Below are positions 45,803-57,727 of a stretch of DNA of 64,000 bases, piece by piece. Both the position numbers and the translations under genes were made by a program. Position 1 is the stretch's first letter; every line of letters starts with the position of its first letter. The notes under the pieces are model-generated. The model did not search any database. It was given only the letters and a program-made list of their open reading frames with translations, and was not told where the DNA came from. This stretch comes from Verticillium longisporum (taxonomy: Eukaryota; Ascomycota; Sordariomycetes; Glomerellales; Plectosphaerellaceae): the NCBI GenBank assembly GCA_019188255.1, contig JAETXT010000006.1, positions 2,604,001-2,668,000 of the forward strand. Direction: 5' to 3'.

Positions 45803-48800
45803 ATGGCGTCAGGTACTCCCAACAACGTGCTGCCGGACCCGACGGCTGACCTGCACTGGGGCGCCTTTCGTGGAGGTGAGCTTGACAGGAACACCCCCAG
45901 TTGATCCGAGATCGTGGAGCGCTAATACCCCTCCATAGCCATCCACCAGAACCTACCCGCCAATGCCCGGTATCACACTGACCGGCGCTGTGCCATTGAG
46001 ACCAAGGGACCAAGGAATCCGGAACGTGTCTTCACGTACAAGCAAATCAACGAGGCATCCAACCAATTGGCGCATTACTTCATCGCCAATGGCTGCGAGC
46101 GGGGCGATGTAGCTATGATCTATGCCCACCGCGGGTAAGTGCTCCCCATTCGAACCCCCTGGCCTCATGCATTGCCTCTGACCGTCTCAGTGTTGAACTC
46201 GTCGTGGCATACATGGGAGCTCTGAAAGCTGGTGCAACTGTCAGTGTCCTAGACCCGCAGTACCCTCCTGATCGCCAGAAGGTTCTCCTAGAGGTCGCCA
46301 ACCCGCGTCTTCTCGTTCACATCCAACGAGCCACCGAAGAGGCCGGCAAGCTGGCCGACACGGTTGTCGAGTTTGTAGAGAAGCATCTCAACCTCAAGGC
46401 TGAGGTTCCGGCTCTCAAGTTGCAGGATGATGGATCACTCTCTGGAGGCCTCATCAACGGTCAAGAATGTCTGAAGGAGTCGGAGTCGCTCAAGGCAACT
46501 CTGCCCGATGTCCTCATTGGACCAGACTCCATTCCCACCCTCAGCTTCACCAGCGGCTCAGAGGGAAAGCCCAAGGGTGTCCAAGGCCGCCACTACTCTC
46601 TCACATACTACACTCCCTGGATGGCTCAACGATTTGGTCTGTCCAAGGATGACAGGTTCACCATGCTGTCAGGCATCGCACACGACCCCATTCAACGTGA
46701 CATCTTCACCCCCCTGTTCCTCGGAGCCCGCATCATGGTTCCCCCTCGCGACATCATTGCCCATGAGCTGCTGGCTGAGTGGATGAAGGACAACCAGATT
46801 ACTGTCACCCATCTGACGCCTGCCATGGGTCAAATTCTTGTCGGTGGTGCTACAACGCAATTCCCCACTCTCCACCATGCCTTCTTCGTTGGCGATCTTT
46901 TGACCAAGAAGGATAGCCGAAGGCTACAAGAGCTTGCGCCTAACGCTTTCATCACCAACATGTACGGCACGACCGAGACTCAGGTATGCCTCCGTTCCTT
47001 TGGACAGCCACATTTCCGGCCACTGACGTACCTAGCGAGCTGTTTCCATCTTTGAGATCCCTAGCTAGGCCATCCAGGAAAACGCTCTGGACGAGCTTCC
47101 CGACGTCATTCCCGTCGGACAGGGCATGCTCGACGTTCAACTTCTCGTTGTTGACCGTGACAACTCAAACCGCGTGTGTGACGTCGGCGAGCAAGGCGAG
47201 CTGTTCCTCCGTGCTGCTGGCATGGCTGAGGGCTATCTCGGCACGGACGAGCTGTCGAATAAGCTCAATGCCACTAAGTTCCTGAACAACTGGTTCGTCG
47301 ACAACCAGAAATGGGTCGACGAGTACAAACAGACGGCGGCTGCCGACCCCAAGCCCTGGATGGAGCTTTACAAGGGCCCCCGTGATCGCATCTACAGAAC
47401 TGGTGATCTGGGCCGCTTCCGCCCAGACGGTACTGTTGAGTGCACCGGTCGTGTCGATAACCAAGTCAAGATTCGAGGCTTCCGCATCGAGCTCGGTGAA
47501 ATTGATGCTCATCTTTCACACCATCCCTTTGTGCGCGAAAATGTCACCCTCGTCAGGAGAGACGAGGGCGAGGAACCGACGCTGGTCAGCTATATCGTCC
47601 CTGAGGCCAAACGTTGGTTCCAGCACATCACCGGCGACGGCGCGGCGGGTGAAAGTGCCGATGAGTCGATGGCTGCGATGCTGAAGAGGTTCAAGTCGCT
47701 GTCGGAGGACTGCAAGGCTTTCCTGAAGACCAAGGTCGCGTCCTATGCCGTGCCCACCATGTTCATTCCGCTCGTTCGAATGCCCTTGAGTAGGTTCTAC
47801 GTTTCCTGCTAACACGTCATACTTTGCTAACCATTCATAAGATCCCAATGGCAAGATTGACAAGCCAGCTCTGCCTTTCCCCACGGCTGGAGACCTCGCT
47901 CACCTCAACAGGAGAGGCTCGAGAACTTCCGCGTTGGCTTCTCTGACTGACACCCAGAAGAAGGTCGCTGCGGTCTGGGCTCAGGTTCTCCCCAACCGGA
48001 CTGCGCGCATGTTCGTGCCGGAGTCCAACTTTTTCGAGGAGGGTGGCCACTCGATTTTGGCCCAGCAAATGCTTTTCAACGTCCGTAAGGAGTGGAAGGA
48101 TATCGATGTGCCTATGAGCGCCATCTTCCAGTCGCAGACTCTGGCTGCCTTTGCCGCCGAGATTGATCGTGCTCAAGATCCCACTGGTCTGCGTCTCGAC
48201 GTTGAAGATTTGACCAACACGAGCTATGTTCAGGACGAGGCGTACGCCGCAGACGCTACCGAACTGGTGCAGCAGCTCCCTCAGTCGATTCCCAGCGCTG
48301 GCTCCATCGACCCCAAGAACTTCACTGCGTTCATGACGGGCGCTACTGGTTTCCTTGGCTCATACATCCTTTACGAGCTCCTGCAGAAGGGCGCTCGCGT
48401 CATCGCTCACGTGCGGTCTTCCGATGCCGCTGCTGGCCTGGCGCGTATCGAGTCCTCCACCAAGGCTTATGGCCTCTGGTCTGAGGATTGGAGATCGCGT
48501 CTGTCGGCCGTGACTGGCGATATTTCTAAGCCCCAGCTTGGTCTTTCCCGCGTTGACTGGGCTAGGGTTGCCAGCGAAGCCGACGTCATTATTCACAACG
48601 GCGCGCAAGTCAATTGGATGCTTCCATACTCTAGTCTGCGCAAGGCAAACGTGATCAGCACCATGGACTGCATCGCGCTGTGCGCTGACACCAAGCCCAA
48701 GCAACTGGCTTTCGTCAGCTCCACCTCGACCATCGACACTGACCACTATGTCAACCTTTCGAAGGAGAGCGTTGCTGCTGGTGGCAAGGGTGTCAACGAG

Positions 48801-49562
48801 ACGGAAGACCTCGACGGCAGCCGCAAGGGCCTAGGCACTGGCTACGGCCAGTCCAAGTGGGCAAGCGAGTACGTCCTTCGTGATGCCGGCCGCCGCGGTC
48901 TTACCGGTGCCATTATTCGTCCTGGCTACATCATGGGTGATCCCAAGTCTGGCATCAGCATCACGGACGACTTCCTTGTCCGTCTGTGGAAGGGCTGCCT
49001 CCAGGTCGGCGCCCGTCCTGATATTAACAACACAGTCAATCAGGTTCCCGTCACGCAAGTCAGCCGCATTGTCGTCGCCGCGGCTCTTCATTCTCCTACG
49101 ACACCCCTCGGCGTCGTCCAGATCACGAGCCACCCGCGGCTCACACAAAACGAGTGGGTCGGCACCCTTGAGACGTACGGCTACAACATCCCCAAGGTGC
49201 CCTACCCTGAGTGGAGCGACAAGTTGCGTGCCTATGTCGGCGATGAAACCAAGGAAGAGCACGCCCTGTTGCCTCTATTCCACCTCGTAACGGGCAATCT
49301 ACCTGCAGACTCGGTCGCGCCTGAGCTGGACGACAGCAACGCGGCCGCCGTGCTCAAGGCATCGGGTGCCACAGAAGAGGACCCTCTTGCCGCCGGTGCT
49401 GTGACCACGGATGCTATTGGCATGTACCTGTCCTATCTCGTCGCGATCGGATTCCTGCCTCCCCCGCCCGCGGCCGGACAACGTGCACTGCCCAAGTGTG
49501 AGATTGCCGCTGAGAGGTTGGCGGCCCTGACCGGAAGCGGTCGTGGTGTCAAGGCCACGTAG
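45803..49562 (+). CDS. LYS2: L-2-aminoadipate reductase Lys2 (A-T-R); one in-frame TAG
   Basis: Five exons: 45803-45875, 45939-46134, 46191-46983, 47036-47789 and 47842-49562; introns 63, 56, 52 and 52 nt; 1,178 codons, the usual length. The adenylation domain shows LSFTSGSEGKPKGVQGRH, TNMYGTTETQ/RAVSIFEIPS, RIYRTGDLGRF and QVKIRGFRIELGEID. The carrier domain has FFEEGGHSILAQQM, with the phosphopantetheine Ser. The NADPH reductase domain has FMTGATGFLGSYIL, FVSSTSTID and GYGQSKWASEYV (Y-x3-K). It reduces alpha-aminoadipate to the semialdehyde in fungal lysine synthesis after activation by a PPTase. Oddity: codon 47066-47068 is TAG, directly after RAVSIFEIPS, while the frame before and after is conserved. 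Alternatives are an acceptor at that TAG (85-nt intron 3), readthrough, sequence error or a null allele. Confidence 0.93.
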
Positions 49563-50146
49563 CCTGGTTTTTGGATTCTAGAGAATACGGATTTGGTGAA
49601 AATTTAAAGCGGTGGTAGATTACTAGATGATTTAGCAGACGATGTACGACACAATGAAAAGCTCAACATTCAACCGAAATATATGCAGAACTGTACAAGG
49701 TGGCACATTGCTTCTGACAAGGACTAATTTTGACGATCACATAGACCACCAGAACGAATTCTTTGACCATTCAAAAGGATGTCATGAGATGCGAGATGCC
49801 ATTTGAATTCACAGGCTTCTAGTGGACTGAAGACGACCGCAGCTTAAAGAGGTTAATGACAGCAACAAATTGCTAGGCAACAGCTCCTTCCCTCAACGAA
49901 ACCTCTGCTCCTCTTTATCTGGCCAGCACTTTCACGATCTTGCAGTATTCAACTCCAACAAATATTTTTCCCTTTCCCTGAAAACCTACAATACTAGGAC
50001 AAGTACCAGGCTTCAGCCTCATTGTCTATCACTACCCCACTCGTGTCCTTCCGATTCAAGCGCACAGCAAGACTGCACATCAGGAGTTTACTCACTCTAA
50101 CACACAAGGCTGCTCTCTTAAACTTGACTTACCTGTTGACAACACC
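49563..50146. other. Intergenic, LYS2 to hypothetical gene
   Basis: About 0.58 kb holding the LYS2 3' UTR and the promoter of the next gene, which has a CT- and CA-rich leader. Nothing else was seen. Confidence 0.45.
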
Positions 50147-50941
50147 ATGGACGCCCTTGCCAGCAGCATCATCTACCCGAAGGCTACCAAGTTCCGTGCC
50201 GATTCCAAGTCAGCCAAAGTGGCCAAAAAGGCCAAGAAACCCAAGGCGCCCAAGGTGAAGAAGGAAACATCCCGCAAGCGTGTCACACTGAAGAAGAAAG
50301 TCCCCGAAGAGGGACCCAAGGTATGCCTCCCCTTGCCGCCACGTCCTCCTGAGTCGAGAATGAATCTGAATCCCACGAATCAGTTCGAGAACCCCAACGC
50401 CGGCACAGTCGTCTACGAACTCGCAAAGAACGCCCTGGGGCCCCCGTCCCCGCCTCACGACGAAGACATACCCCTCGAAGACCTCCTGCCGCCGGACGAG
50501 GTGCGCATCCGCGCACCCCACGACGCCGCCGTCTCGGTCCTCGACACGCCCCTCGTCAACGCCAGCGTCAGCAAGGGGGTTTTCACCTTGCGCGTCAAGA
50601 AAGGCAAGGTAGGTGGCGCGGGCCACAACGAGTTCCTCGAGCGACTGGTGCGCACCACGACGGAAGGGGAGTTTCACGCGGCCCTGTCGGACAGTGTCCA
50701 GGGAGCGGCCAGGGTGTGCAAGGCTGACAGGGACGCTGCGAAGGCGGCTCCGAGGCTCGCGCGGCAGAAGCGGAGGGTTGAGAGGGCGAAAAGGGCGTTG
50801 GAGAGGCTTGCGGAGCTGAACATGGAACAAAGTGAGCTGTGGATCAAAAGTGAGGAAGAGGAGTACGAGGGCGGCGACGAGGACGAAGTGCAATCTTGTG
50901 AGGATTCTGGGACTGGGCAGGAGCTCGAGGTCGTGGAGTAA
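50147..50941 (+). CDS. Charged hypothetical protein, probably nuclear
   Basis: A single frame of 264 aa after a pyrimidine-rich leader. The N-terminus is very Lys-rich (VAKKAKKPKAPKVKK, then SRKRVTLKKK), a plausible nuclear localisation or nucleic-acid-binding region. A Pro-rich middle follows, then a probable helical Arg/Ala/Leu segment (RLARQKRRVERAKRALERLA), and an acidic tail (EEEEYEGGDEDE). There is no signal peptide, membrane helix or recognised domain. A 63-nt stretch at 50322-50384 has GTATGC at the left and CAG at the right, is a multiple of three and may be an intron; removing it would join EGPK to FENPNAG and leave 243 aa. Codon use resembles neighbouring genes, so I take it as real; function unknown. 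Confidence 0.6.
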   Translation: MDALASSIIYPKATKFRADSKSAKVAKKAKKPKAPKVKKETSRKRVTLKKKVPEEGPKVCLPLPPRPPESRMNLNPTNQFENPNAGTVVYELAKNALGPPSPPHDEDIPLEDLLPPDEVRIRAPHDAAVSVLDTPLVNASVSKGVFTLRVKKGKVGGAGHNEFLERLVRTTTEGEFHAALSDSVQGAARVCKADRDAAKAAPRLARQKRRVERAKRALERLAELNMEQSELWIKSEEEEYEGGDEDEVQSCEDSGTGQELEVVE

Positions 50942-52486
50942 CTCTCGGGGGTGTCACGAGGAGCTTGGATCATCGGGGCAAGGCTCAATCTGCTCCTGAA
51001 GGCCTACAGGATTTTCATCTGGTTGGCACACGTAGCGCTCTATTACTTTGGTCGTTGAGACCTCCAAAGGTAGGCCAGAAGCTTCATTCCAGTCAAAACT
51101 TATGTGGCGGCATCTTGACAGAGAGGTGGATTTCCATACCAAATCTGACAGGACTGCTGACGAGTGTCAGAACCCCAAGTGCCGTCATCTTGTAATTGAT
51201 GTCAGCCTCATTGGTTAATTTCAACCAGGGAAACAAGGGAGGTGTTTAATGATCATTTCGACCCGACGTGCAATTTTTGACATGTCGTTTAGTTGGGCGT
51301 GGTAGCTTGGGCGATCGCCACAATGTTGCTGCCTCGGGATCTGGGTTTCGGTGATGGTGTGGAGAGGTATTGCCTCAATGACCGGACAGCCTGACTGAAA
51401 ACAATCCCTGGACAGAACCTATGCAGTTGTAATGCATGAAGGTGGCAACCATGAATAGCGAAGTGGGCTTGCCAGTGTAAAGGATGAGGTGCTCTGTCGC
51501 CCGCCTCGCTTTAATATCTTTCAGATTTCGGAGCCTATGCTGCATTGCTCTCTAATGAGCCCCTTTCCCGGCTGCCAGCGTTGCAAGTGATAGCTGGTAG
51601 CTCATCACGAGGCTTCATGTCGTTGTCTTGTGTTACCTACAAGCTTTTAAGCCTCCGTCGTGTTCAATTCCCATTCGCCATGGCAGGTGTGCAACTCCGT
51701 CTTGAAAGTAACAGAACCAATGAAGCGGATTCAGTCACAAATCAAATCATATGCTTCAGTCATCATCACGTAGCCTGGTCATTCGGCAGCACTTTGAAGT
51801 AGCTCAGGCTCCAATTTGGGAAGAACAGGAGCAAAGGTTGTTTGTGTCAGATAGAGTAGTAGGAACAATCGTGAGAAGGTTGGGTGCCTCACTCGGACAA
51901 CAAGGCGCAGGATTGTGAGTATGCAGTATCATTCTCCGGGATTTGACAGCTTATAAATTGTCAGAAGCATGGTAAAAGAACCTTTGCGACGAGTGTGGCG
52001 TATTCTGTCTTACTTCCACTCAGTGGCATAGATACTATGCGTTGTACAGACATGTGGTTTCGTAGACCAGCATGTCTATGCACCCAGAACCAAATAGTGC
52101 CAGTGCGGCCTAAACTGATGGCGTCACAAGTCTGCAATGGCCTGACACGTCACTTACTCGCATACCGCGTTCAAGGAGAACAGAAACATCGACAAATTAG
52201 CCGGTGTTATCGTGCAACCAGCTTTTGAGATGGAAGGGTTGCATGAAGCAGGCTGGGCTCTTTCTGCCAAGTTACCGTCGTCTCTCAACCAGCCATGTCC
52301 GAAACCGTGCCGCGATTCGTTGATATATTTCGAATGTAATTCCAACATGTGAAAATTGCTGTTTTGCACTTGGGAGCTGGTTCTTTCTCAGTTATGCAAC
52401 AGGATGACACTCTAAGTGCCGGTCACGCTGGCCGCAATTTGGTGATGCCCATCCTCAGACGAAGCTTTCTAGGCGAAGAATTCGGG

Positions 52487-52497
52487 ATATATATAAG
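52487..52497 (+). promoter_or_regulatory. TATA-box-like element without an assigned gene
   Basis: A GATATATATAAGAGG context, very like strong fungal TATA boxes. The first downstream ATG (52608) opens only seven codons. It may drive a short or non-coding RNA or be a relic promoter. Confidence 0.35.
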
Positions 52498-52594
52498 AGG
52501 CACAGCGAGCAAGGTTCCCATAACAAAAATCCCCAAAGCAGTCTCTTCATCCACATCGGCCGACAATCAAGCTTCAGAGCGAACATCCCAGAAA

Positions 52595-53239
52595 CTATAC
52601 TCTCACTATGCCTCCACGTCTACTAAAATGAACACCGGGGACGTCTGTGATCCCCCCCCCCGCGCGTGGAGCAAGCGAAGAGAAGATAATAATGCTGACG
52701 CCCAAGTTTATTAGTGTTTCGTAGGCCAGACTGTCCGCTGCGCCGGGGTAGCAGGGATTTGCACCATTATTAAAATTGAACAGGGAACTGGCCTTGTTGT
52801 CATCAGGGCCCAGGCAAGTGGCCAAGAAATGGAGGTCAGGGCGGACCAGCTGACCCCTGCCTGATGACGGCGTCGCATGGGCTGTGAAATCGGCAGGGAC
52901 ATGATGGAGCCGGTTGTTCTTCAGCAGGAAAGATATGTGAGGGAGCAGATATTTTAGTCTAGTCTTTACGTCTGAGGTTATTGTATTGCAATTCAACATT
53001 CGTTTCGCGTACTGCTGTCCGAAAAGGATCCGGAGCTTCAAGCCATCAAACGCCAAGGCCCCGCAAATTACCCACATGTGGTCGCTTTGTCTCGCCCCCA
53101 TATGTGGTTGATATGCCGACAGATAATTGATTCCTTCGCTACCTCTCTTTTGTGGTTGCAAGTCAAGTTCCCTAACGCCATGCCCAGATGTAACCACGCG
53201 CCTTCTTGACGCTGAAACCAACCTTGCCTGCCAAGCCAT
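52595..53239 (-). CDS. Uncertain hypothetical open frame, 214 codons
   Basis: An uninterrupted ATG-to-stop frame of 214 aa (start MAWQARLVSASRRR; includes LVRPDLHFLATCLGPDD and SLAYETLINLGVSIIIFSSL). No domain, signal peptide or homologue was recognised, and composition varies along its length. Its 3' end overlaps the TATA-driven region on the other strand. At this GC content a chance frame of that length is unusual but possible. Treated as a low-confidence orphan; the true gene, if any, may be spliced. Confidence 0.22.
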   Translation of the reverse strand: MAWQARLVSASRRRVVTSGHGVRELDLQPQKRGSEGINYLSAYQPHMGARQSDHMWVICGALAFDGLKLRILFGQQYAKRMLNCNTITSDVKTRLKYLLPHISFLLKNNRLHHVPADFTAHATPSSGRGQLVRPDLHFLATCLGPDDNKASSLFNFNNGANPCYPGAADSLAYETLINLGVSIIIFSSLAPRAGGGITDVPGVHFSRRGGIVRV

Positions 53240-53320
53240 GTGTTATTGTCCCCCGTTCATATACCATGTGTCGTCAAACGTCCAATTGCCTGCCAAAGGG
53301 CCATTTCCATATCCATCGCC

Positions 53321-56300
53321 TTACAGTGTCAACCCCGTCAAAACAGGACCAAGAGTTTCTGGGGCCAAGGGGACCCCCTCAAACTCCTGATCCAGTACCT
53401 CGCGCACCTTGCCCAGCTTGACGGGCTTCGTCAAAAACATGTCCGAGCCGCTCGCAACAGCCTCCTTGCGATCCGACGCGCTGCTCAATCCGGTGAGGAC
53501 GACAATCTTGCACCTCGCCGCACCGGCCCTGCCCTCGAGGCGGCGTATCTCCCTCGTCGCCTCAAAGCCGTTCATGACGGGCATGGAGATGTCCATGAAG
53601 ACAAGGTCAAACGGCCGTCCTTCGACCAGTGACTTTTCGTATAGCTCCACAGCCTCAAGCCCGTTGCTGGCCGTCGAAAAGGTGTGGTTCATCTTGCGTA
53701 CGACGGTTGTGAGGAGCTTAATGTTGATAGGGTTGTCGTCGACGAGGAGTAATTGTAGCGGCTTCTGCTTCGTTTCACTGGTCGCTGGACTTGCTGTGTT
53801 GAGTGTGGTGCCATTTGCGGGGGGCGCACCATGCTGGTTGGCCGTCTGCAGGATAGCAATGTCTTTCGGGAGGGACTGGGTCTCTTCAACAGAATGGAGA
53901 GCAGCGTGCGGCTCAGAAGTGCTTGGGATGGCTTCTGGTAACGATGGAGCAGAAATGCACCCCGATAGGGGGCTCTTGTTAGCTACTGTGAGCGCCGCTT
54001 GAATCACTGATGCCAGCTTTCTCGGGCCGAGTGGAAGGTGCAAATGGGCGCAGCTCTGCTTCTTTCCTGCATGCGTCCTCGAGCACGACGTCGACCCTAC
54101 TCCCGGGCAGAGAACGGCCAAAGGGGTAACCTTGGAATTTGTCGCTGATAAGAACGCAGAAAGGCTGCTGGGAGCGCCAGTCGTGTCATCGTCCAAAAAG
54201 TACACATCTGCCTCCGGGACCGGATCATCAGCCGTCGCAAGGATAACATTCATTCCCAAGTGGCCGCCGGCGTTACTTCGAAGGGCTCGTTCGACAGCAG
54301 CTGATCGATTTCGCGTTTCGGCGGTGATCGCAAAAGTCGAATTTAGCACGGATGCAAACGATTTTGGTGTGATGAGACAGATTGTCCGCCCAGAAAGCTG
54401 ATGGTATTTGTTGTAGCCGTGTAGGGCTTGGACATTGTGTGTGGCGAGTGAAGATACCGGAGTGGATTCGTCCTCCTCCTGGAGAGGCACAAGGACTTCC
54501 ACCAGGGTCCCCACGCCTATGGAGCTCTTGACGTTGACGGTACCCCCAAGTCCTCTGGCCAGCTGCTGCACGATGCTCAGTCCTAACCCCATGCCGGCGG
54601 CGTGGGTGTTTTCCTGCGAGAAGGGCGTGAAGAGCTGGTATTTGAGGTAATCGGAGCTGATACCGAGGCCAGTGTCTTCGACGGAAAAGATGATATAGTC
54701 GCGCAGCCTGCCGTGGCTGTCTGGCTTTCGTGTCTTCTGAAGGCTCACCTCAATGCGGCCAGCAGGTGTATACTTCATGGCGTTTCCGAAGACGTTCATG
54801 ATGATACGTTTCCAGGCCCCGATATCGGTGCGCATCTTCCAGGCGGTCTTCTCCTGGATGTTCAGTGAGACGAGCAGTGGGCGCGCTTGAGAGCCCTCCT
54901 CCGTCTTGGGACTATCGGCAGAATGTTCGTCCTTCGAGTGAGCTGATGGGCGGAAGGCATTCTCATATCCATGGCTGACGTGGACAGCCTCGACAACATC
55001 CTCGACCGTTTCCCCGAGATCGGCGATTCGCAGCTCGGTCGCAGGGGTGTGGGGATTTTTCCCGGCGTTGATGGCGATGGCGTGGTGGAGCAGGTGGTTG
55101 AAGGTGTCCAGCAGCGTGTTGCCACAGGAATCGAGCATGTCCAGGGCCGGCTTGAGCGAAGGGTCCGAGATGCCTTCACGGAGCAGTTCGCTGCTGGCCA
55201 AGACGCCGTGTAAGGGACTTCGCAGTTCATGACTGATGGATGAGACAAAGTTAGACTTGGCGCGGCTCGCCGCCAGGGCCTCCCATCGTGACACCTCGGC
55301 CATGACGGAGTTGCCAAAGGCAGACACAAGACTGATGTCGGCAACCTCGATGGCGCGCGTCGGATCCGCAACCCAGCCGAGTGCGGCGGTGTACCAGCAC
55401 TCACGCTGAAAGTGCCACAGCGGGAGAAAGATGATGTACTTGGCCGCAGGAAGAGCGCTGAAGAGCCTGGACACGTCGTCTGTGAGGCCGATGCTGTCTG
55501 CGCTCGCCCTGCGGCCGGATGGGCACCGCTTGCCAGGTCCATAGTGCTCGTCGATGGGTCCGAACTCGTCTGCCGAGAAGACGTGGCCGCGTGGATGTCT
55601 CCTGATGAGCCTCTGGAGGGTCGCCTCTGGTAGCCCAGGTGGAGGCGACTGCAGAGTGTTGTCTTCTCGCTGATCGACAGTCGCCTGAGCCACGACAGCG
55701 CAATATGGCCCTTCCGCCTCACTGTGAGGCCCGTGGTCGTTGCTGTTGCGATCGCGATCCAAAGAGTCTGAGGTGTCTACGTATACGCTTGGGGCGGCAT
55801 CCAGAAACATAAAGCCGTCCATGTTCATAGCCTGTCGCATCATGGATGCAGCGCGGAAAAATGTGGAACGCAAGTTCGCGGAGCCGCTGAAGCCAACGTC
55901 GCGTGATCCAAGCACATCACTGGCCGAGGAGGGCAGATGTTGACCTGGAGAGTTCTTGCCGTCCGCATTGCTGACCTTTTGCTCGAGCAGGGTCTCGCCT
56001 GGACCGTCGGGTGGTGCCGTCAACGGTATCCCCGACGAGGGCACCGAGGACAGGAATGATGCGTCGGGGGTTGCGAACGAGGACGCCGGCGATGCCGAAG
56101 ACAGATTCGCTGCGGAAAACGTGTCCGTCTTATCGGTTTGGACCGAGTCGAAGGAAGGATATTTTGACTGTGGCGAGAGCTTAGGGGGGTGCGGTGTCGG
56201 GTCAGGTTTGCAGCCGACAAAGGCACTCAGACTGCCGATGAGCTGCTCGGCGCGGTGGCGCATCTGTTCCGTCTTTTTCAACTCGAGATAGGACATGATG

Positions 56301-57004
56301 GCCGAAGCGATTTCGTTCATGATGGCAATGGTGGGCTCATGGTTGAAGTGGCGAGGCTTGTTGTCGACGACGCAGTAGCTGCCGAGCAGGTAGCCCAGGG
56401 GTGACACGAGGGGCACCTCGAGATAGGACACCATGTATGGGTAACCGCAGACATAGGGTCTCTCGACGAAATGGGGATCAACGCGAAAGTCGTTCACGAT
56501 GAACCGCGTCCTGTTGGCAATGATGTTGGGGCCCGTCTGCGCCCACTCGCCCGTCTCGTCCATGAAGGCGAACATGGCCGCCGGACAGACGCCCCAGCGG
56601 GTCTCCAGCTTGGAGACGCCGAGAAACACGTGGTCATTCTCGGCAGATTGGTTCTTGGTGATAGAGTGCGACCTCGTCATTTCAGCGGCGAGGAAGTGGT
56701 TTTCGCGGTCGATGAGGGAGAGGAAGGATCTGTCACAGTCGAGCCGGGATGTGCCCGACTGGACAAGGGCGTTGAGAGTAGGGTCTGCATTGATGAACGG
56801 GGTTTCTGGGGGACCATTTGGTACTCCTGCCGGATAGGAAGCTGCCGAGAGATAGCTAGAAGAGGAGAAGGGTGTTAGCAAGGAAAATGGCAGCGGTGCG
56901 AACAGCAACTTGGGGATTCAGACTCACGCTGCGATTTCCCGCTGGCGTGCCCGCTCCGAGTTCTCGACGGGAAGGGAGGCGTCGTCGTCGAGTGCCATGG
57001 TCAT
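53321..57004 (-). CDS. Hybrid histidine kinase (GAF - HisKA - HATPase - REC)
   Basis: Two exons, 57004-56928 and 56855-53321, with a 72-nt intron (GTGAGT...CTAG); 1,203 aa. Start MTMALDDDASLPVENSERAR; the splice gives REIAAYLSAASYPAG. A GAF-type N-terminal sensor occupies about residues 60-240 (DRSFLSLIDRENHFLAAEMT, VPLVSPLGYLLGSYCVVD). The kinase core has FVSSISHELRSPLHG with phospho-acceptor His568, NVFGNAMKYTPAG (N box), VEDTGLGIS (G1) and GMGLGLSIV (G2). The receiver domain near the C-terminus has LLVDDNPINIKLL and LVFMDISMPVMNG with phospho-acceptor Asp1114 and a conserved FLTKPV lysine. No transmembrane helices were seen, so it is a cytosolic phosphorelay sensor, expected to signal through an HPt protein; the stimulus is unknown. 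Confidence 0.93.
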
Positions 57005-57162
57005 GACGGGTTGGAGGGTCTATCACGACACTGGGCACTAGATCGTGCCAGCGCGTGCGATGGTGACCGCGGTTGTCTTTTCTTGGTGGTTTGGGTTGGT
57101 GTCTGCAACATTTGGCAGCCAACAAGTTCCCTCGGATGATCACTACCAAGGCAGGACGAATG

Positions 57163-57210
57163 CTGTGCCGCTGTGCCACTGTGCCACTGTGCCACTGTGC
57201 CGCTGTGCCG
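57163..57210. repeat. Tandem repeat, 6 copies of an 8-bp unit
   Basis: Six consecutive copies of CTGTGCCR (G, A, A, A, G, G at the last base). Non-coding, about 160 bp upstream of the histidine kinase start. Confidence 0.95.
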
Positions 57211-57265
57211 CTGCCTGCAGGCGACGAGAACGTGGCGCGGGGAACCCAGGCACGTGGGCCTGAAC

Positions 57266-57316
57266 CAGAGCCTGGGCCTAGACAGAGCCTGGGCCTGGAC
57301 AGCGCCTGGGCCTAGG
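57266..57316. repeat. Tandem repeat, 3 copies of a 17-bp unit
   Basis: Three copies of CAGMGCCTGGGCCTRGR at 57266-57282, 57283-57299 and 57300-57316. Confidence 0.9.
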
Positions 57317-57727
57317 CCCCTCTAGCGGTTGGCTGCGCTGGCTGCTGGGCACGGGCGCCCTGGAGGACGAGCGGGTCGCTGTGAAGTGGCTGATGACGTA
57401 TGAGTTCCAGGTCGGCGGCGCACCCTGAGAAATGAGATTTAGGGGATCTCAAGTACCTTACCTTATACATACCTACCTTACCTAGGTATCTAGGTACCTG
57501 CCTGCTGCTGACTAATGAACAGCACAACGATCACCAAATCGAGAGATGCACTATCGTCAGTCTGGAATTCCTTCCTTCATCTACCGCTTCTATTAGTCCA
57601 TCTTTGAGCAAAGAACCGCACGAACACAAATACAACTGCATCATCTCTATCTTTCGATCATCCCCAGACTCACACAAACGATGCTGAAATCACGATCATC
57701 CTACCTGCCGACAGCACCCTTCCCTCC

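Larger units (their letters stand above)
50942..53320. other. 2.4 kb intergenic region
   Basis: It separates the hypothetical gene from the histidine kinase 3' end. It contains a strong TATA-like element at 52487-52497 facing right without a clear gene, a C10 run near 52650, and an uncertain 214-codon minus frame (52595-53239). The rest shows nothing. Confidence 0.45.
57005..57727. other. Histidine-kinase promoter with tandem repeats
   Basis: About 0.7 kb containing the 8-bp and 17-bp tandem repeats listed separately and a CCTTACC/CCTAGG-rich tract at 57448-57500. No gene was seen. Confidence 0.5.
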
